From Rhabdornis inornatus (lineage: Eukaryota; Chordata; Aves; Passeriformes; Rhabdornithidae), in contig VWZS01000175.1 of NCBI GenBank assembly GCA_013397075.1, forward strand, positions 561,689 through 625,688: 64,000 nt of DNA, read 5' to 3'. The first letter of the stretch is position 1. Each line of letters starts with the position of its first letter. Made by a program: the position numbers and the translations under genes. Positions 30,221 through 43,444 of this stretch are shown one piece after another. The notes beneath the pieces were generated by a model. The model ran no database searches. It was not told the DNA's origin and saw nothing but the letters and a program-made list of their open reading frames with translations.

Positions 30221-31589
30221 GTAAGGGCGACACGGGGCGGGAGAGGAGCCGGGCCGGCACCGAGGGGATCCCGGCTACCCTGGCGCTAACCAGCTCGGGG
30301 GTTTATGGTCGGTCTGTGTTTAATTGCTCGGTTAAAAAGCTGTTTCCAAGTGTTGGGGCCGGTCAGCGTTCCCAGCGTAACCATTCGCAGGCGGTCCCGC
30401 TTTGCGGTCCGTGATTGATGGTGCCCGAGGTGCGCTGTCGCACTGGGGACTTGTCCCTTGGATCCAACTCCGAGGGAGTTTTGCCACTCACTCCACTTGT
30501 ATCTCTCAAAAGTGTTAGTTTATTTATCTATTTATTTGTTTGCAACAAAAAGGAAACGTCTCCGTTTTGCTTTTAGCGAGTGGTGTTTATCCCGCGATCC
30601 TTCTGCTTTATCGGGGTTCTGCTTCCAGGCTTTTTGCGAGGGATTTTTGTGCAAAACACAGCGCAGCCCAGGCATAAAGGCACTTTGGAGCTGGGATAGC
30701 TGGAATTGGGCAAGGACTGATTCCTGCAGGCCAAGTCAGTAAAAAGTGGGCAGTGTTTTTTGGACGGCTGCATGAGAATTTCACCGAGAGTTGGGTGTAC
30801 GTGAGCTCCGGCTCTTCGGAAGTGTTCTGTGCTGGGTTCTTCAATCACAGCCCACCTCTGAGGAGTGCTGGTTCATAATATGTATTTAATATATATGATA
30901 ATCTGTCTTTAACCTTTAAAGAAGTGAAAAAAAAAATGTGACCGCAAAAGAGAGAAAGTTGACGAAAAAGCCAAAATATAACCCAAATTTTAAATATAGT
31001 GAGATAAGTGCCTTTAAAAATTTGCGTGTAGCTAACAGATCAAACTCTTGTCACATCGCTGTGCCTGGATTTCTGCCGGTGTCCCTAGGGATGCTGTTCT
31101 CGGGACTGTGTGTGAAGGAGTGCATCTGATCTCTTGGAATGACTTCCCGATGTCCCAGGAGTCTCGTGGTGCAGATTCAATGGCTGCATGAGTTCTAGCT
31201 TGGGGTCGGAATTCTTCGTAACATCTCAATGGGAAAATTTTCAAAAGTTGTTTTCTAACATCTCCAGGGAATGCTGTGTATGCTTAACAAATAGCTGCGT
31301 TTTTAAAAGGGGCAAAAAAGGCGATTTCCCCCTGGTTTTTCAGATATTTTCAAAGCTTTAGGGCAATAAGGTTTTTTGCATGTTTCAAAGAGCCTGGAAA
31401 GGAAAAATAAAAACTGATTAACACAAAGCAGCTGATCACATTGGGTCTGAAACTGACCATTTTTTATTTCCTGTGCATTCTGCTGACAAGTACCTATAAG
31501 AGTTTGAATTCATATTTATGTGAAGATATTAATATAGCCATTATTAGACATTATATATTAATGTAGTCATTACAGTGCAGGTCATGTAG

Positions 31590-31820
31590 TACAAGTTACA
31601 CCAAGAGGGGTTTCAGCTCAATATAAGAAAGTGTTTTTTTATAGTGAGAACAATAATTCACTGGAATTATTCCATCACCCAGGGATGTGGTGGAATCCCC
31701 ATGGCTGGAGGTTTCCAAGATGAGACTGGATAATCTGAGCCAGGCTCCCTTTTCCCACAAAAGGCTGGACCAGGTGATCCTTCCATTTCCTTCCAGCCTG
31801 AACTGTGATCTGTGATCATA
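31590..31820 (+). mobile_element. CR1 3' fragment, plus strand
   Basis: It contains CAGGGATGTGGTGGAATCCC, CATGGCTGGAGGTTTCCAAG, AGGCTGGACCAGGTGATCCT and TTCCTTCCAGCCTGAACTGT, in CR1 3'-end order. Confidence 0.85.
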
Positions 31821-34800
31821 TACACTTACTTTCCTCAGTGAAGTATTTCCTATATTTTAAATAATGTCTCTGTCAAATGCTTACAGCATGGATTCATGGG
31901 TGGATCAAGTGATTTATTTATTTTTTATAGATAAATATCTATCACATGTTCAACCACATACTAGGTTTTCCCCCAAACTAGGTTTTGTGGAAGAATAAGG
32001 GAACCTGAACATTCAACACCAATTAAAAAACCAAACAAAGAAAAAGCCTGTTCTAAAAAGTTTTACAGATTTAAGGTGACTGTAGTGGTTGGGTAAATAG
32101 AATTTGCCCTATCAGAAACCCAGCCCAGACAGAATCTTCAGCCCATACCCTTTAACCCTGACATTTTCAGAAAGAGAATGTGGACCACTGTCTCCTGCTG
32201 CTGCCTTTTTGTCCATGACCTTTCCTTGTAGGGAGCAAAACAACCCCAAAAGCTTTGTACATTCACTGCCTTTAACTTGTGCTCTTCCCAAGGGTGCTCA
32301 GGGGCTGGCCCGAGTGTTCCAAATAAAAGCACCAAGTTAATGTCAATTTAAGGAACAGCAACTCTCCAGCTTGGATACTCTTTTGCAGTATGTGGCTCTG
32401 AATATTCCCAGTTCAGCTTGATTATTGCTCTTCCAGATGATGTAACTTTGTGAGGAGTCACAGCGAAAGAAGTGTGAATAATAGAAAAACATTTAAAAAG
32501 CGTGGAGTAAACCCACAGATCTCTAGATTGTGTTTTAGATTTTAGGGATGCTGCTGATTTCCTTGAATAAAAAAAGATAAAGTTCCACAGCTCTTGATTA
32601 GTCCCTGTGGTTAATTGTTTCATCCCTGGGTCACAGGCTGCTGCTTCAGCCACTATCCAGGAATGAGTTTAAAAACAAACAAAATGCTTTTGTTGCCTTA
32701 AGCCTCTAAGAGGATGAGAGTAGATGTCACTGTTTGAGGTTGTAGCCTTGTATTTCTTGACAAAAGTGGCTTGAAGTAGCAGCAAATTATCTTCAGGACA
32801 TCGTTTCTTTGTTTCTGTAATTAACTTCCACTGAAACTGCTGCGTTAATTACGTCCTCGCAGGGATTTTAAGTGTTGCAAATGAGAGGCAGGGGAGTATT
32901 TTAAAGCTTGTGTATGGATTTAAGTATGCAGAGAGAATGGGGAAAAAAGAGTTTCCCTGAGGTGTGACACTGGATCCTGCTCTTTGGAAACAGATGTAGA
33001 AATCCAGCAGTCTGCTGGGACTCCAAAGAGCACCTCGGAGTTGAAAACTCTTTTAAAAAATCTCTAACTAAATGCAGCTGCTTTACACACAGCGATTGTC
33101 TTGCAAGCCAGAAACGTAGAGAGTTAACTCAGACAAAAGAGAAAGTATAAACCTTTCCTTCCCCAAGCCCTGGAAAAAAAAAATAAAAACCAACAAAACC
33201 CTCACTCATCCTCAACTGCGAATTCGATGTTCACACAGTCGTTGTGTGAAATGTTGTGTCTCAAGAAGGAGTTTTTAGGAATCTGCTTGAGGTGTTTTCT
33301 GCTGTCTCACCTTGCTCTGGGTATCCCGGTGATGCTGCTGCTGCTTCCCAGGGGAAATCGCTCCGTGGCACAGCTGGAGAGTCTCACACCCGGGCCAGAG
33401 GTGGAGCTGTGCCGGTGATCACCCAGCTTGCATTTTGACAGACTCCTCCTTATCGGAACACTTAGCAAATCCAGTTATTTTACTGTTAACATGCTGTCTT
33501 TGATCCGGGTTTCTGCTTTTAAAAATCAGCAAACCCCGTGCTGTGTCTTGAAATCAGCTCCCTAAAGCTGAGCTCAAAGAAATTCTGGGTTGAATAATGA
33601 AGTGACTTTGCAGGGCTTTTCTTGTTTCTTTTTCATTGTAATCAAGGAGATATTGAGAGTCAATGAATCTGCACATTTATAAATAGAACAGCAGTGAAAT
33701 GAATAAGTGAGAGCAGTTGTCAATGATTCTTTGTAAATAACAACAAAACACTGGTGTTAGCTGAAGGATGTTTCTGTGGGGGTGGTGATTGCAGTTTTAC
33801 ATCCTTTATTGCTTTAAAATTCCTGAAATTCTACATTTGGCATAACGTTTCACTTGGTCAGGTGCTGCAGAGGAAGTTACAATTTTTTTTTTGTCTGTTT
33901 ACAAGCAGAGTCACTGCTGTCCTTGCCAGGAGTGTGGCATGTGAGAGGCTTGGACATGTTTAATGTCATTTAATTGGGCTGGAACGACAGGGTAGCCAGG
34001 GGGGGCTGTGAAGTTTGCCAAGGTGGAAAAATGGAATAATTTCAGCTTAAATATGTATCACCAGTATGTGATGTAATGACAAAGCTCTATATATTACTAT
34101 TATTTAATAGTAAAGTTCTTTGAAGTCCCCCAGGGAATATAATGTAAAATAAAAGTACTTGCCTAAATTTGGACTCTAATGCAATGCAGTATTGAAAATG
34201 GTGCTCTGCCAAAGTCAGGCAGCTTGGGGAAAAGAAGTAGCTTGAGAAAGGAACCCTTTAGTGAGGAAAGCAATAAGCCAGGCTCCTCAGCCTGCTCCAT
34301 GCCAGCATCCTGGCGTGAGGAAGATTGCTTTCCAGGATCTCCTCCTGAAGTGGAGACACGGCAGTGCCACTGTTTCCAAGTAAATCTGCAGGGCTGTAGA
34401 TGAAAGGAAGTGCCTGGTGGCTTGTGGAAAGAATCCCATGGTTCATGTTGGTGGGATGGACAAGGATTTGGGGGATGATTGTCAGGTAGGATTCCTGAAA
34501 AATGGTGCAGGGTGGTCACCAACAGGAGCAGGAGGCACAGCCATGGAGGAGGGACTGACAGGGACAAATAAATGGCCTGTGGGGCCAGGGCTGTGTGCAC
34601 AGAGCTGCTCTGGTGTTCCTCAACACATCATTACATGGAATTCACACCCAAGGAGAGCAGGAGGAAGCTCAGGTCAAGGCTGCTTTGCTGCTTCACCGAG
34701 CCCCTGGAGTTTCTGTGCTGATATCCTGTTCTAACCAACCCCTTTGGAGAGCTGTGAGGAGTCTGGTTGGTCAGAGAGGGTAAAGGGCAGCAAAAGATGC

Positions 34801-34959
34801 TCTTGCAGGACATGTCCTGGCTGTGTCCCTGTTGGCTGGAATGTGCCAATTTGGGGGTGCTGGTCCAGGCCTGGCTTAACCCACCTGGGCCCTGCTGAGA
34901 TTTTCTGATCTCTTTGCTCTTGTCACCAGTGACTCTGGGAAATGGCTGAGGCTGAGTCA

Positions 34960-35175
34960 GGGGAGGTTTAGGCTGGATATCAGGAAAAAGGTTCTTCCCC
35001 CAGAGGGTATTTAGGCACTACACAGGCTCCTCAGGGAATGCCAGAGCTCCAGAAGCATTTGGACAAAGCTCTCAGGGACAGGGTGGGATTGTTGGGGTGT
35101 CTGTGCAGGACCAGCAGTTGGACTGGATGATCCTTTGGGGTCCCTTCCAGCTCAGGATTCTCTGATTCTGTGGTG
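34960..35175 (+). mobile_element. CR1 3' fragment, plus strand
   Basis: It contains GGGGAGGTTTAGGCTGGATA, GGTTCTTCCCCCAGAGGGTA, GTTGGACTGGATGATCCTTT and GATTCTCTGATTCTGTG. It is well preserved. Confidence 0.9.
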
Positions 35176-38100
35176 TCACATTGGAGACAGGGATCCTGGG
35201 TGTATTTATTGTGCCCTGGGAATGTTGAAGGTGAAGAAAATCTGTCTGCTTTTTGTGCCAGGGAAAGCTGAAAAAAAAACCAACAAAAAAAAATAAGGCA
35301 AGTCCCTGTGTGTACTGACAGCCACTGTCCCCAAGAGCTGGAGCAGAAGTGCTGGGAACTTTGTGCAGATGTTCCATGGTTTCTGTAAGCCCTGGTGATG
35401 CTCTGGGCTGTGCAGAGATGTGCTCTCACTCACTCACTGATATTTGGGACTAGCTTTAAGTTAGGACTTTGCCATCCCAATATGCACTGGGAAAGTTTCG
35501 TAACTGGGTGAATTCTTGAGAAAAGTTCGTGCAGGCTCTGGGGGAAGCCTGCATTTTATTAAAAGCTTTTTTTCAAGCTGCTCAGGTCATATGCTGAAAC
35601 TGATATGGCACAAGGGCTTCCTGTGACCTTCTGCTCCTTCCCTCCCAGGGCTGTCCCTGGTGTGTCCCCCTGTCCCATTCCCAGATGCTCTGTCTGTCTG
35701 CAGCACAGCCCTGAACATCTGCTCCAGGCAAAGCCAGGAAGGAGCTGCAATGGTGGAGCTGGGAGCAGGAGCACAGCAGCAGCCCACGGGAAATGGAGAG
35801 ATCAGAGATAAGCCAGGGAAAAACGCTCGGCAGCTTTGTCAGCTCCTCACACATTGCCTGCAGAGACTGGGAATGGAGCAGGGGATGCTTTTCCTGCCCT
35901 GGGAACTCGAGGCTGGCCCTGGAAGGACGTGCACTTCCACAGTCACAGTGTGAATGCTCCTCTGCAGAGATGCTCTGGTGGCCCAATGCCCTCTGAAGAT
36001 GCTAAGCTGAGCTTTAAAGGATGGAGGTGTAAATGTGATGAGCTGCCTGAGGGTGTCCATGGTGTGGCTGGTCCTTGTAGAACACCACGACTGCTCCTGC
36101 AGAGCAAGAACCTGTGCTGGACAAGGAGGGATTGGGGTCTGGGGGACCTTAATTTCAAAATCCATGAGGGCCTTTAGCTCTTTCCATGTTGACATCCACT
36201 CCTGTGGAACATTTAACGTGTACAGGGGGTTTGATCTCTCTCTGAATTCAGTTTCAGTCGTTCTGTCCACAAAGATAAGTGTGACTCTGAACACTCAGAG
36301 GTCTCTAGAAGACAGAAGCTTGGTCAGATGATAAAAAAATAAAATCAGTGTTAGAACTAAGATCTGGTTTTCCTCAAGTGAGGTCCTCTTTGCAAAACCA
36401 CTGTCAACCTTTCTCCTCACATCCTTATTGTACAGGCAATCTCTCTCCTGACACCTTTGTGGAGTTAATGTCTATCTGAGCCCTTGCAGTCTGTGCTGTA
36501 TTTACAGCAGCTCTTACCTCTCCCAGTTTTTCCTGTAAGGGGTCAGTTATCATGGGTGAGCATCTCTTCTCCAAAATTAACTTGGCTTCAAATGAAAGGA
36601 AGTGTCTTTGTAATTGTTTTGTTTACTCTGAAGTATTTGATGTGCTGTATAAGTAACAAGCATTCTGTGAGTTTTCATTTTAAATTCTTTTTTGTATATG
36701 TTAATTATTAATTCCATATGTTTGGATTTTTCTTTATAAAACACATTATCTCTCTGTGAATTTAATGAAAATCTGTAGCACAATGGAGACATCTCTTTTT
36801 CTCCAGAAAGTGCTGAGTGGAGAGAGCACCACGTTGAGCTCTGCTTTCAGTGAGTTTCACCTACAGTGACAAGAGGTCATTTAATTCCCAGCTGATTGTC
36901 AGGAAGATGGATTTATATCATTAAATGCTTTTAGGAGGCCAAGGAAGAGCTCGTGGTGGACCTTTGCTTCTGCCTGCTGGCATCTCTGAGGCTGAAACAC
37001 TCCATGCTCACCAGAGGATGTTTCTGAACTGAGGGCCCCTGACTTTTACATTCACTTTTCTTGGCAGCCTGACAGAGCCCAAGTCTGGCAACCTTTGTAA
37101 GTGAGATGCAACAAGCCTCACTTATTTCAGCTATTGCTCTGTCACTGTGTTTTTAATTTACTGTAATTCAATAACTGACACAATGCTGGAGTAAATAAAT
37201 GGGCTGTGAACATTCTCATAGACCTTGGGCGTCCAGCTCAGGGCAAGATTTAGCTTTTAATTAACACTGTCCATGAGATTTATTGTTAAAATCACATCCT
37301 TTTAAATAAGTCAATCTGAAGTTGATTAAGAGATGAATAATTGAAACCTGGTGTGGGATAACAGAATGCATTCTAGTGGATGCAGCAGTGGAGCACCATT
37401 GGAGCTCCAGGCCCCTTTTCTCCTTAGTTTTGGGTCATTCCCATAAGTTGGATGTTGTCATTATCTTCTCTGTGCAGGCTTTGTTGCTCTGTGTTGAAAA
37501 AAAAAACGTGTTCCTCAGTATATTAAGAACAGTAGCATTTTACTTATGTATAAACTGCATCCTTAGTACAGCAAAGAGCTTTAGGAAGGACACCCTGGTA
37601 AAAACCCTTAAAGGGTTTTTACTCCTTTCAGTCTCCTCTGCTATGTAAATTCTCCAAAAAGAGGCCCAGGCAAGGGAAGAAGCTGTAAAGGCATCATCTC
37701 ACTGTAGGGGAATCTTATTAGCAAAATTATATTTCATCTGGGATTAAAAGAAAATACTGACCCAATTTTCTTGTGTTATATAGGGAGAGATGATATCTGA
37801 TTTGCCCTTTATCTTTTGAGAGCCTGTTTGTTGGATGTGATTTATGTTCTTGCATTCTCTGTTTGTGATTGATCTTTTTTTAAATCCTAATGAGTATTTC
37901 TGACTCTGTAGTGACCCCTGAGCAGCAGTAAAATGTTCACAAACTTGAGAGTATTTGATGTGCAGAACTTAGACAATTTTCTCTTAAAATCTGTGGTCTC
38001 CTACTTTTCCCAGCAGCAAATATGGTCCTGATATGAGGAGCTGTGTGACCAACCTCTCATTTCAGGCTGAAAACCCCCAGGGAATGTCAATATCAATATT

Positions 38101-41100
38101 TTGTTGGTTGAGCTGTTCAGGGTGAGACAGATTAGGTTGGGCATGAAGTGAACTGGGCCATTCCTTCCTTCCTGAACTGGTTTCACTGGGGAGCCACATT
38201 TGGCACTGATCACACTTGTGGCTCTGCTTTCAGCATTTTCTAGGTCCTTAATGGTTCTGGGGAAGTTCTTTGATCTGTCTTGAAAACTTCAAAAGTTGAG
38301 AGTTGGTACTGGGGGAAAGAGAAAAAGGTGGTCTCAGCATTGATAGCAGGTACAGTGAATTTTGAGGGAATTTGTTCAGTAAAGGAGAGACCACCTTCAA
38401 ACTGACAGCTTTTCCTTGCCATGAGAACTTTGGTTGGGTAACAATATCTCATGGTGGAAGTGACTCCTGTAAGTAGGACACCTTTACAAGGATTTTTTGG
38501 AATCTGAACATTTAAGGTTGCTCTGTTGTCATTTATGGGGTGTGTTCAGTTCTCTCATCCAAGGTCATTCTGAAGTCTCTGGGCTTGGAGCTCTGAAGCA
38601 CTGGGTGAATTTTTTGGTCTCTTATATTTATTGTGGAGCACCTCCGGTACATCCAACTTTAAAAATCCATGGTTAGCTCTAAGAGCAATCCCCTTTTTCA
38701 GAAAATTTTGACAGATTGCAGCACCAAAGTCTTAACTGGAGTTTTCTCTGTCAGGAAATGTGTGAAGCTGTGGCCTCAGGCATCCCAGCCCATCCAGCAG
38801 GGTCACAGCAGGGACAGCAATGCTGGCACTGCCTTTGCTTTGGGAAAATCAGAGTTCAGGCTCCTGCACAGGTTTGTACATCAGGTGTTGTTTATTTTGT
38901 TGTCAGCTCTACAGAAATCCCCTACCCAAACCCTGTAATTGTCGGATGTTCTGTTATCCTATTCCTCCTGCCAGTTATTATCTGCTGAGATTATCAAGGG
39001 TAACTTCACCTGGACTAATTGTAATAACTGACAAGGCCTGAGGGGAAGAATTCTGTCTCAGCAGTGCAAGGAGGGATTAGGTGTGTATATATTCCATGTA
39101 ATTTGCTGAGAGGTGTCTATGTACAGATCTGTCAGAAGAACTGTAAAATCATTTGAAATGTTGCAAGGGATGGATGTGTGGTGATAGGAGGCTCAACTTT
39201 CTTCAGCTTTTGTTGCATTATCCCACTGAAGTGAATTTTTATAGGCTTTTTTCTGTCCTTGCCTGTATAAGCTGGTGTCAGGCTCCTTGAGAAGGCACTT
39301 ATGTTCTTGAAGGATTATTGTGCTAATTTAGCTTTCATTTCATCAGGTATCAAGGCTTGATATTATCCTGCTGTTTGTTGCTCTGTTCTTACTGGGAATT
39401 ACTGACACCAGAGATGTTGGGGATTACACTAAAGATGACTGAGGTGCAGCAGGGAAATAGCTTTTGATCTCTCCTTGCTTTGCTGTCTTAAAGATCCTAC
39501 AAGATCCTAAAGATCCTGGTTATGGCTCTGTCATTCAGCAGTGCTGATTAAGACAGACAATCTGAGCAGCAGAGCCTGACAGATTTTCTGCCAGAATCCT
39601 TTTGAGGATGCATGTAATGAATCTTTTAGTAACTTTAGTGGGCAGTTGCTTTCAGCCAGTTGAAATATTTCCTGTGTAAAGGAAGACAGCCTTTCCACGT
39701 GAAAGTCACGATGTGCCCACCCCTGGTGTGGGATATTATGGCCTTAAAAGAACTCCAAAGAATGAACTCAGGCCTGCTAATGGTGGTACTTGTTACCAGT
39801 ACACAAAACAAGTACACTGAAAATTTATTTTGATATATTTTCCTTATTTTTAGACTCAAATCCACTTTTTTTTTCCCCCCAAGAAAATGCTTTTGCTGCT
39901 TTGTTTCCAGACACACTTCATCCAGCAGTGAACCAATGTTGAATGTCCTGGAATGTTTTATCCTGAAAATCAGGGAAGTGCAGTTCCTCTCGTGGACTTT
40001 GTTGGACTCAAAGTTCACATGATGCTTAAAGAAATGGGAGAAATGTTTTGTTTTGCTGTATATTCTACAATTCCTGAGTGTTTCCCAACATCTCTGATAT
40101 CCAAATGGACCCTGGTACCACCAGGATGGTTTTTGTCCTGGGGTTGTGCCAGTGCCCCTTTCCCAGAGGAAAGGGAATGTGTGAAACTTGAATACTTGGG
40201 ATTTAGTCTTGAAGCAGGATCCAGTGTTCCCTTTGCTTCCTGCAGCAAATGCCATGGGAGCAGGGATGGTTTTGATCTGTGTGTGATGTGGGGCTGGCTC
40301 AGCTTGCAGGGATGAAAGATGAGTGTCACTTCCAGTGCTCTGTTCTGCTATGGCTGGCCCAGGCAAGGGCAAAGCCAGGGCTTTGCAGACAGGAAAAAAG
40401 CTGCTCAGGGAGGGGATTGGATTTCTCCAAACAAAATATTATCCAAAAATATTCATGGGGTTCAAATGAGCAGCCAAATGCAAATGGTTGCACTTTTTGT
40501 TCCAATGTTCTCATGCTCTCTACCAACCTTAACAATAATATCCCAATTTTTCCTCCAAAAATGTGTACAAAAGGCATCACATTTGCCTACTAATAAATAA
40601 TACAGAATTCAGTTAAATCCTAATGAAAAGACACTGTTTCTGTGAGGAATATTTCTCAGACTGAACGTAGGACTTGAAATAATTTCCAAATTTTGTGTGG
40701 CAGGAGAACATTTGCAATACTTGGTGAAAGCTGTTGCAACTTGAGACAGTATTTATTCCTGGAACTTATATTTAATAATTTCTTGTGCAGTTCAAGGAGA
40801 GCAATAGTTCTCTGAGCAAGAACTTTTCACATTTTGGAGGAATATAAAGATAAAAAAGGAAATGTTTAATGCTGTGTGTTTAAATTTTGACTGGGAAGCA
40901 ACTCCTGTTCCAGTCTCTTACGTGGCTTTTTTGGCTTTATTACTTTTCTCATCACTGCAGAGAGTTGTGAAATGAGTGATTTTTGTATATGTAGAGAAGG
41001 ATTTTATAATCTTCAGGATTTTTCCGTTTTGCCTGAATCTATCAAACATTTGTTCAGATGAAGTGAAAGGGGAGGCAGCTTCAAGTGTTTCTTTCCTGTT

Positions 41101-43388
41101 GCACAGAGCTTGATCCTTTCTGGAGTTCTGCAGAATTTCCCAGTCCGAGCCAAACTAGGAAACATTTTAGATACTTTGTGCTCATTCATCTTTGATGTTT
41201 GGGATTTGGGACTTGGGTGGTTTATTTTGGACATCAGCCCAGGTGAAAATGTGCTGGAAAAAGGGTGCACCTGGCAGGGGAGGGTCTGGCAGCCCTTTTC
41301 TGGCCTGCACCACCACCTTCTGCCCTGGGCCAGTTTTAATCCAAGTTATTCCTGGGGTTTACATCTCATTTCTGGATACTGGGATGTCTGAAGATGCAGG
41401 AGGGTCACCTCTGGAGACCACTAAATATTCAGAAATTCACTTTTAGTGCCTGCTTGCCAAGGTGGATTTTTTGTTATTTTTTGTTATTTTCTTGTGTTTT
41501 AATGACAAACTTACCCTCTGTTGGACCAAGCTGTTGGCGTTTTGGAGGCAAAACATCATGCACTGAACTTTGGGACTTGCTGTGTGTTTGGTAGAAGGTT
41601 TATTCAGAAATGCTGGGAGGTTTGCAGGCTCCATCCCACAGTGCAGCTGCTTTTTCACTCACATTCCCTGGGAGGAACAGAGCACACTGGGGTCTGTGCC
41701 TTTGAGCTGCTCTGATGGATCATTTCCATTGGCAATTCAAGGTCCTGGGGGGTTGTTGGGGTTTCAGTGGATTCTTGTGCCAGCCAACAACTGCTTCAAT
41801 GTTTTCTATTAACATCCCTTTCATTTTGGGAATGTGCTTTGCTTAACTGGATCTTTAAAGCCCCAGGAGGATATTTTGACCAAACCTGTTCTTCCTTACA
41901 CTCAAGTAAATTCAGAATAAATGCATCCTGTACCCGATACTGGTAATGAATTGTTAAGGAGTCTGTGATAAATGCTCCATCACATACTTTGCATGCATTT
42001 TATTTTTAAAAATCCTGTTTAAATGCATTTTTTTTTGTGCACATGGAACAGTTAGAGATTTACCTGAAGCCCCTGATGTGGTGTTAGAGATGTGCTGTAG
42101 TTCAGCCCTTACATGCACATGATGAACAGCAGAGAAACACAAGCCATGAAGTCCTGCAGCAGTGCCAGCTCCTCAGTTGGTTTGTGTTTATAAGCAGATG
42201 CTTCTTCTTTAATCTGGGGAGAGATTGGTGCATTCTCCACAGAGGGGCTGATTTACCAAGAGATGCAATCAATTTGTTTCCAAGCACAGACATGTCTGGG
42301 CTAATACAACACAGGCACACCAATAACAATGCAGTTTTTAATGCTTTCTTCTTATTTTCCACTTTTTTACTGACTGGGGTTATTGAAAAAAAATCCGTCT
42401 CTACCACTTTAATTTTCAGGGAAGAAAGTGCTGGGGAGCAGGATTACAGATGTTCACATGCCCAGACCCTGTAGGGCTATTAACAAATGAAAAATCTGCA
42501 ATATTATTTGCCATGGCAGCTACAATGATGGACCTGTTTTTTCTTTCAGAAACTTTGTTTATATTAGAAGCTTTATATCTCAAATAAAATTAGTTTTATG
42601 CTAACGGGAACTACACTGGTGATGATGTAGTTCAGAAAATAATGTCAACACCCCAAAGGATTTCTGGTCTTTGATTATTCCAGTGTCCAATGGAAGCCTT
42701 GGGTAGGGGCTGAATATTGTCTGCTTCTGACTTCTGTTGCAGCACACAGAGAAGTGTCTTGACAGCTTCCAAGCCAATAATATCTTACTTATGTTTCAAT
42801 ATATGAATAACAGCCCAGGCTTTCTAGAGATTATCTTGCTGTAATGCAGTTCTGTAACATGCTGCAGCCAGATGAATGGAAACCCTTCAGCATTTGGAAG
42901 AACAGGAATATATCCCTTTTATAAATGTGTGGTGTAGCAGGGATGTGCACAGACATTGTTTCACTGAGCCACACTTGTGTTCTTTTAATTAAGAGGTGCA
43001 GTTGGCAGAGCACATGATATTCCTTCCTCCTGTTTCTTTCCTCTTTTCTAATCTCTGCTCTCCAGTGTGGTTTTTCTTCTTCACGGTCCTTGGGAGTCTT
43101 GTTTTTTCAAAGGGATCCCCTGCTGACTATTCCAAGGTCTGTTTAAGCAGTTTCTTCAGCTCTGATTTAAAAGAAGTTGTTCCCCGTGATTACTGAAATC
43201 ATTGCTCTGCTGTCTGCTGGTGTCTTTGTGGTGGCAGAGATGGGGAAGAGGCCAAAGAGCTGCTGGTGCTTCCCGGTCCATCTGCTGTGGTGATGCCTCA
43301 TCCAGCTGGGATGTCCTTGGGATCCCTGGGCTGTGACAGTGAGTCTTGGCAAGGAGACACTGGTGGGAGGCAGTTCTGGGCAAACCGG

Positions 43389-43444
43389 TGCTGGAAAAGC
43401 TGGAAAAGGGCACTGTTGCTGGAAAAGCTGGAAAAGGGCACTGC
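43389..43444. repeat. 28-bp tandem duplication
   Basis: TGCTGGAAAAGCTGGAAAAG plus GGCACTGT occurs twice in succession, at 43389-43416 and 43417-43444, with one difference at the last base. Each unit itself contains a short GCTGGAAAA repeat. Confidence 0.9.

Larger units (their letters stand above)
29842..30300 (+). promoter_or_regulatory. ROR1: CpG-island promoter of ROR1
   Basis: Base composition changes sharply here to very GC-rich sequence with dense CpG, which continues through the first exon into intron 1. It contains a full YY1-type motif AAAATGGCGGC (29908-29918) and GC-box-like stretches near 30028-30055 and 30232-30241. No TATA box is evident, as expected for a CpG-island promoter. 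The exact transcription start cannot be read from the sequence. Confidence 0.8.

Noticed and set aside
30089..30289. 66-codon frame starting at a GTG before ROR1
   Set aside because: It lacks an ATG and reads across the ROR1 splice donor; it is a shadow of GC-rich promoter sequence.
32090..32345. LTR-like stretch (TGTAGTGGTTGG start, AATAAA near the end)
   Set aside because: Too little similarity to a known LTR and no partner copy in the window, so it is left unannotated.
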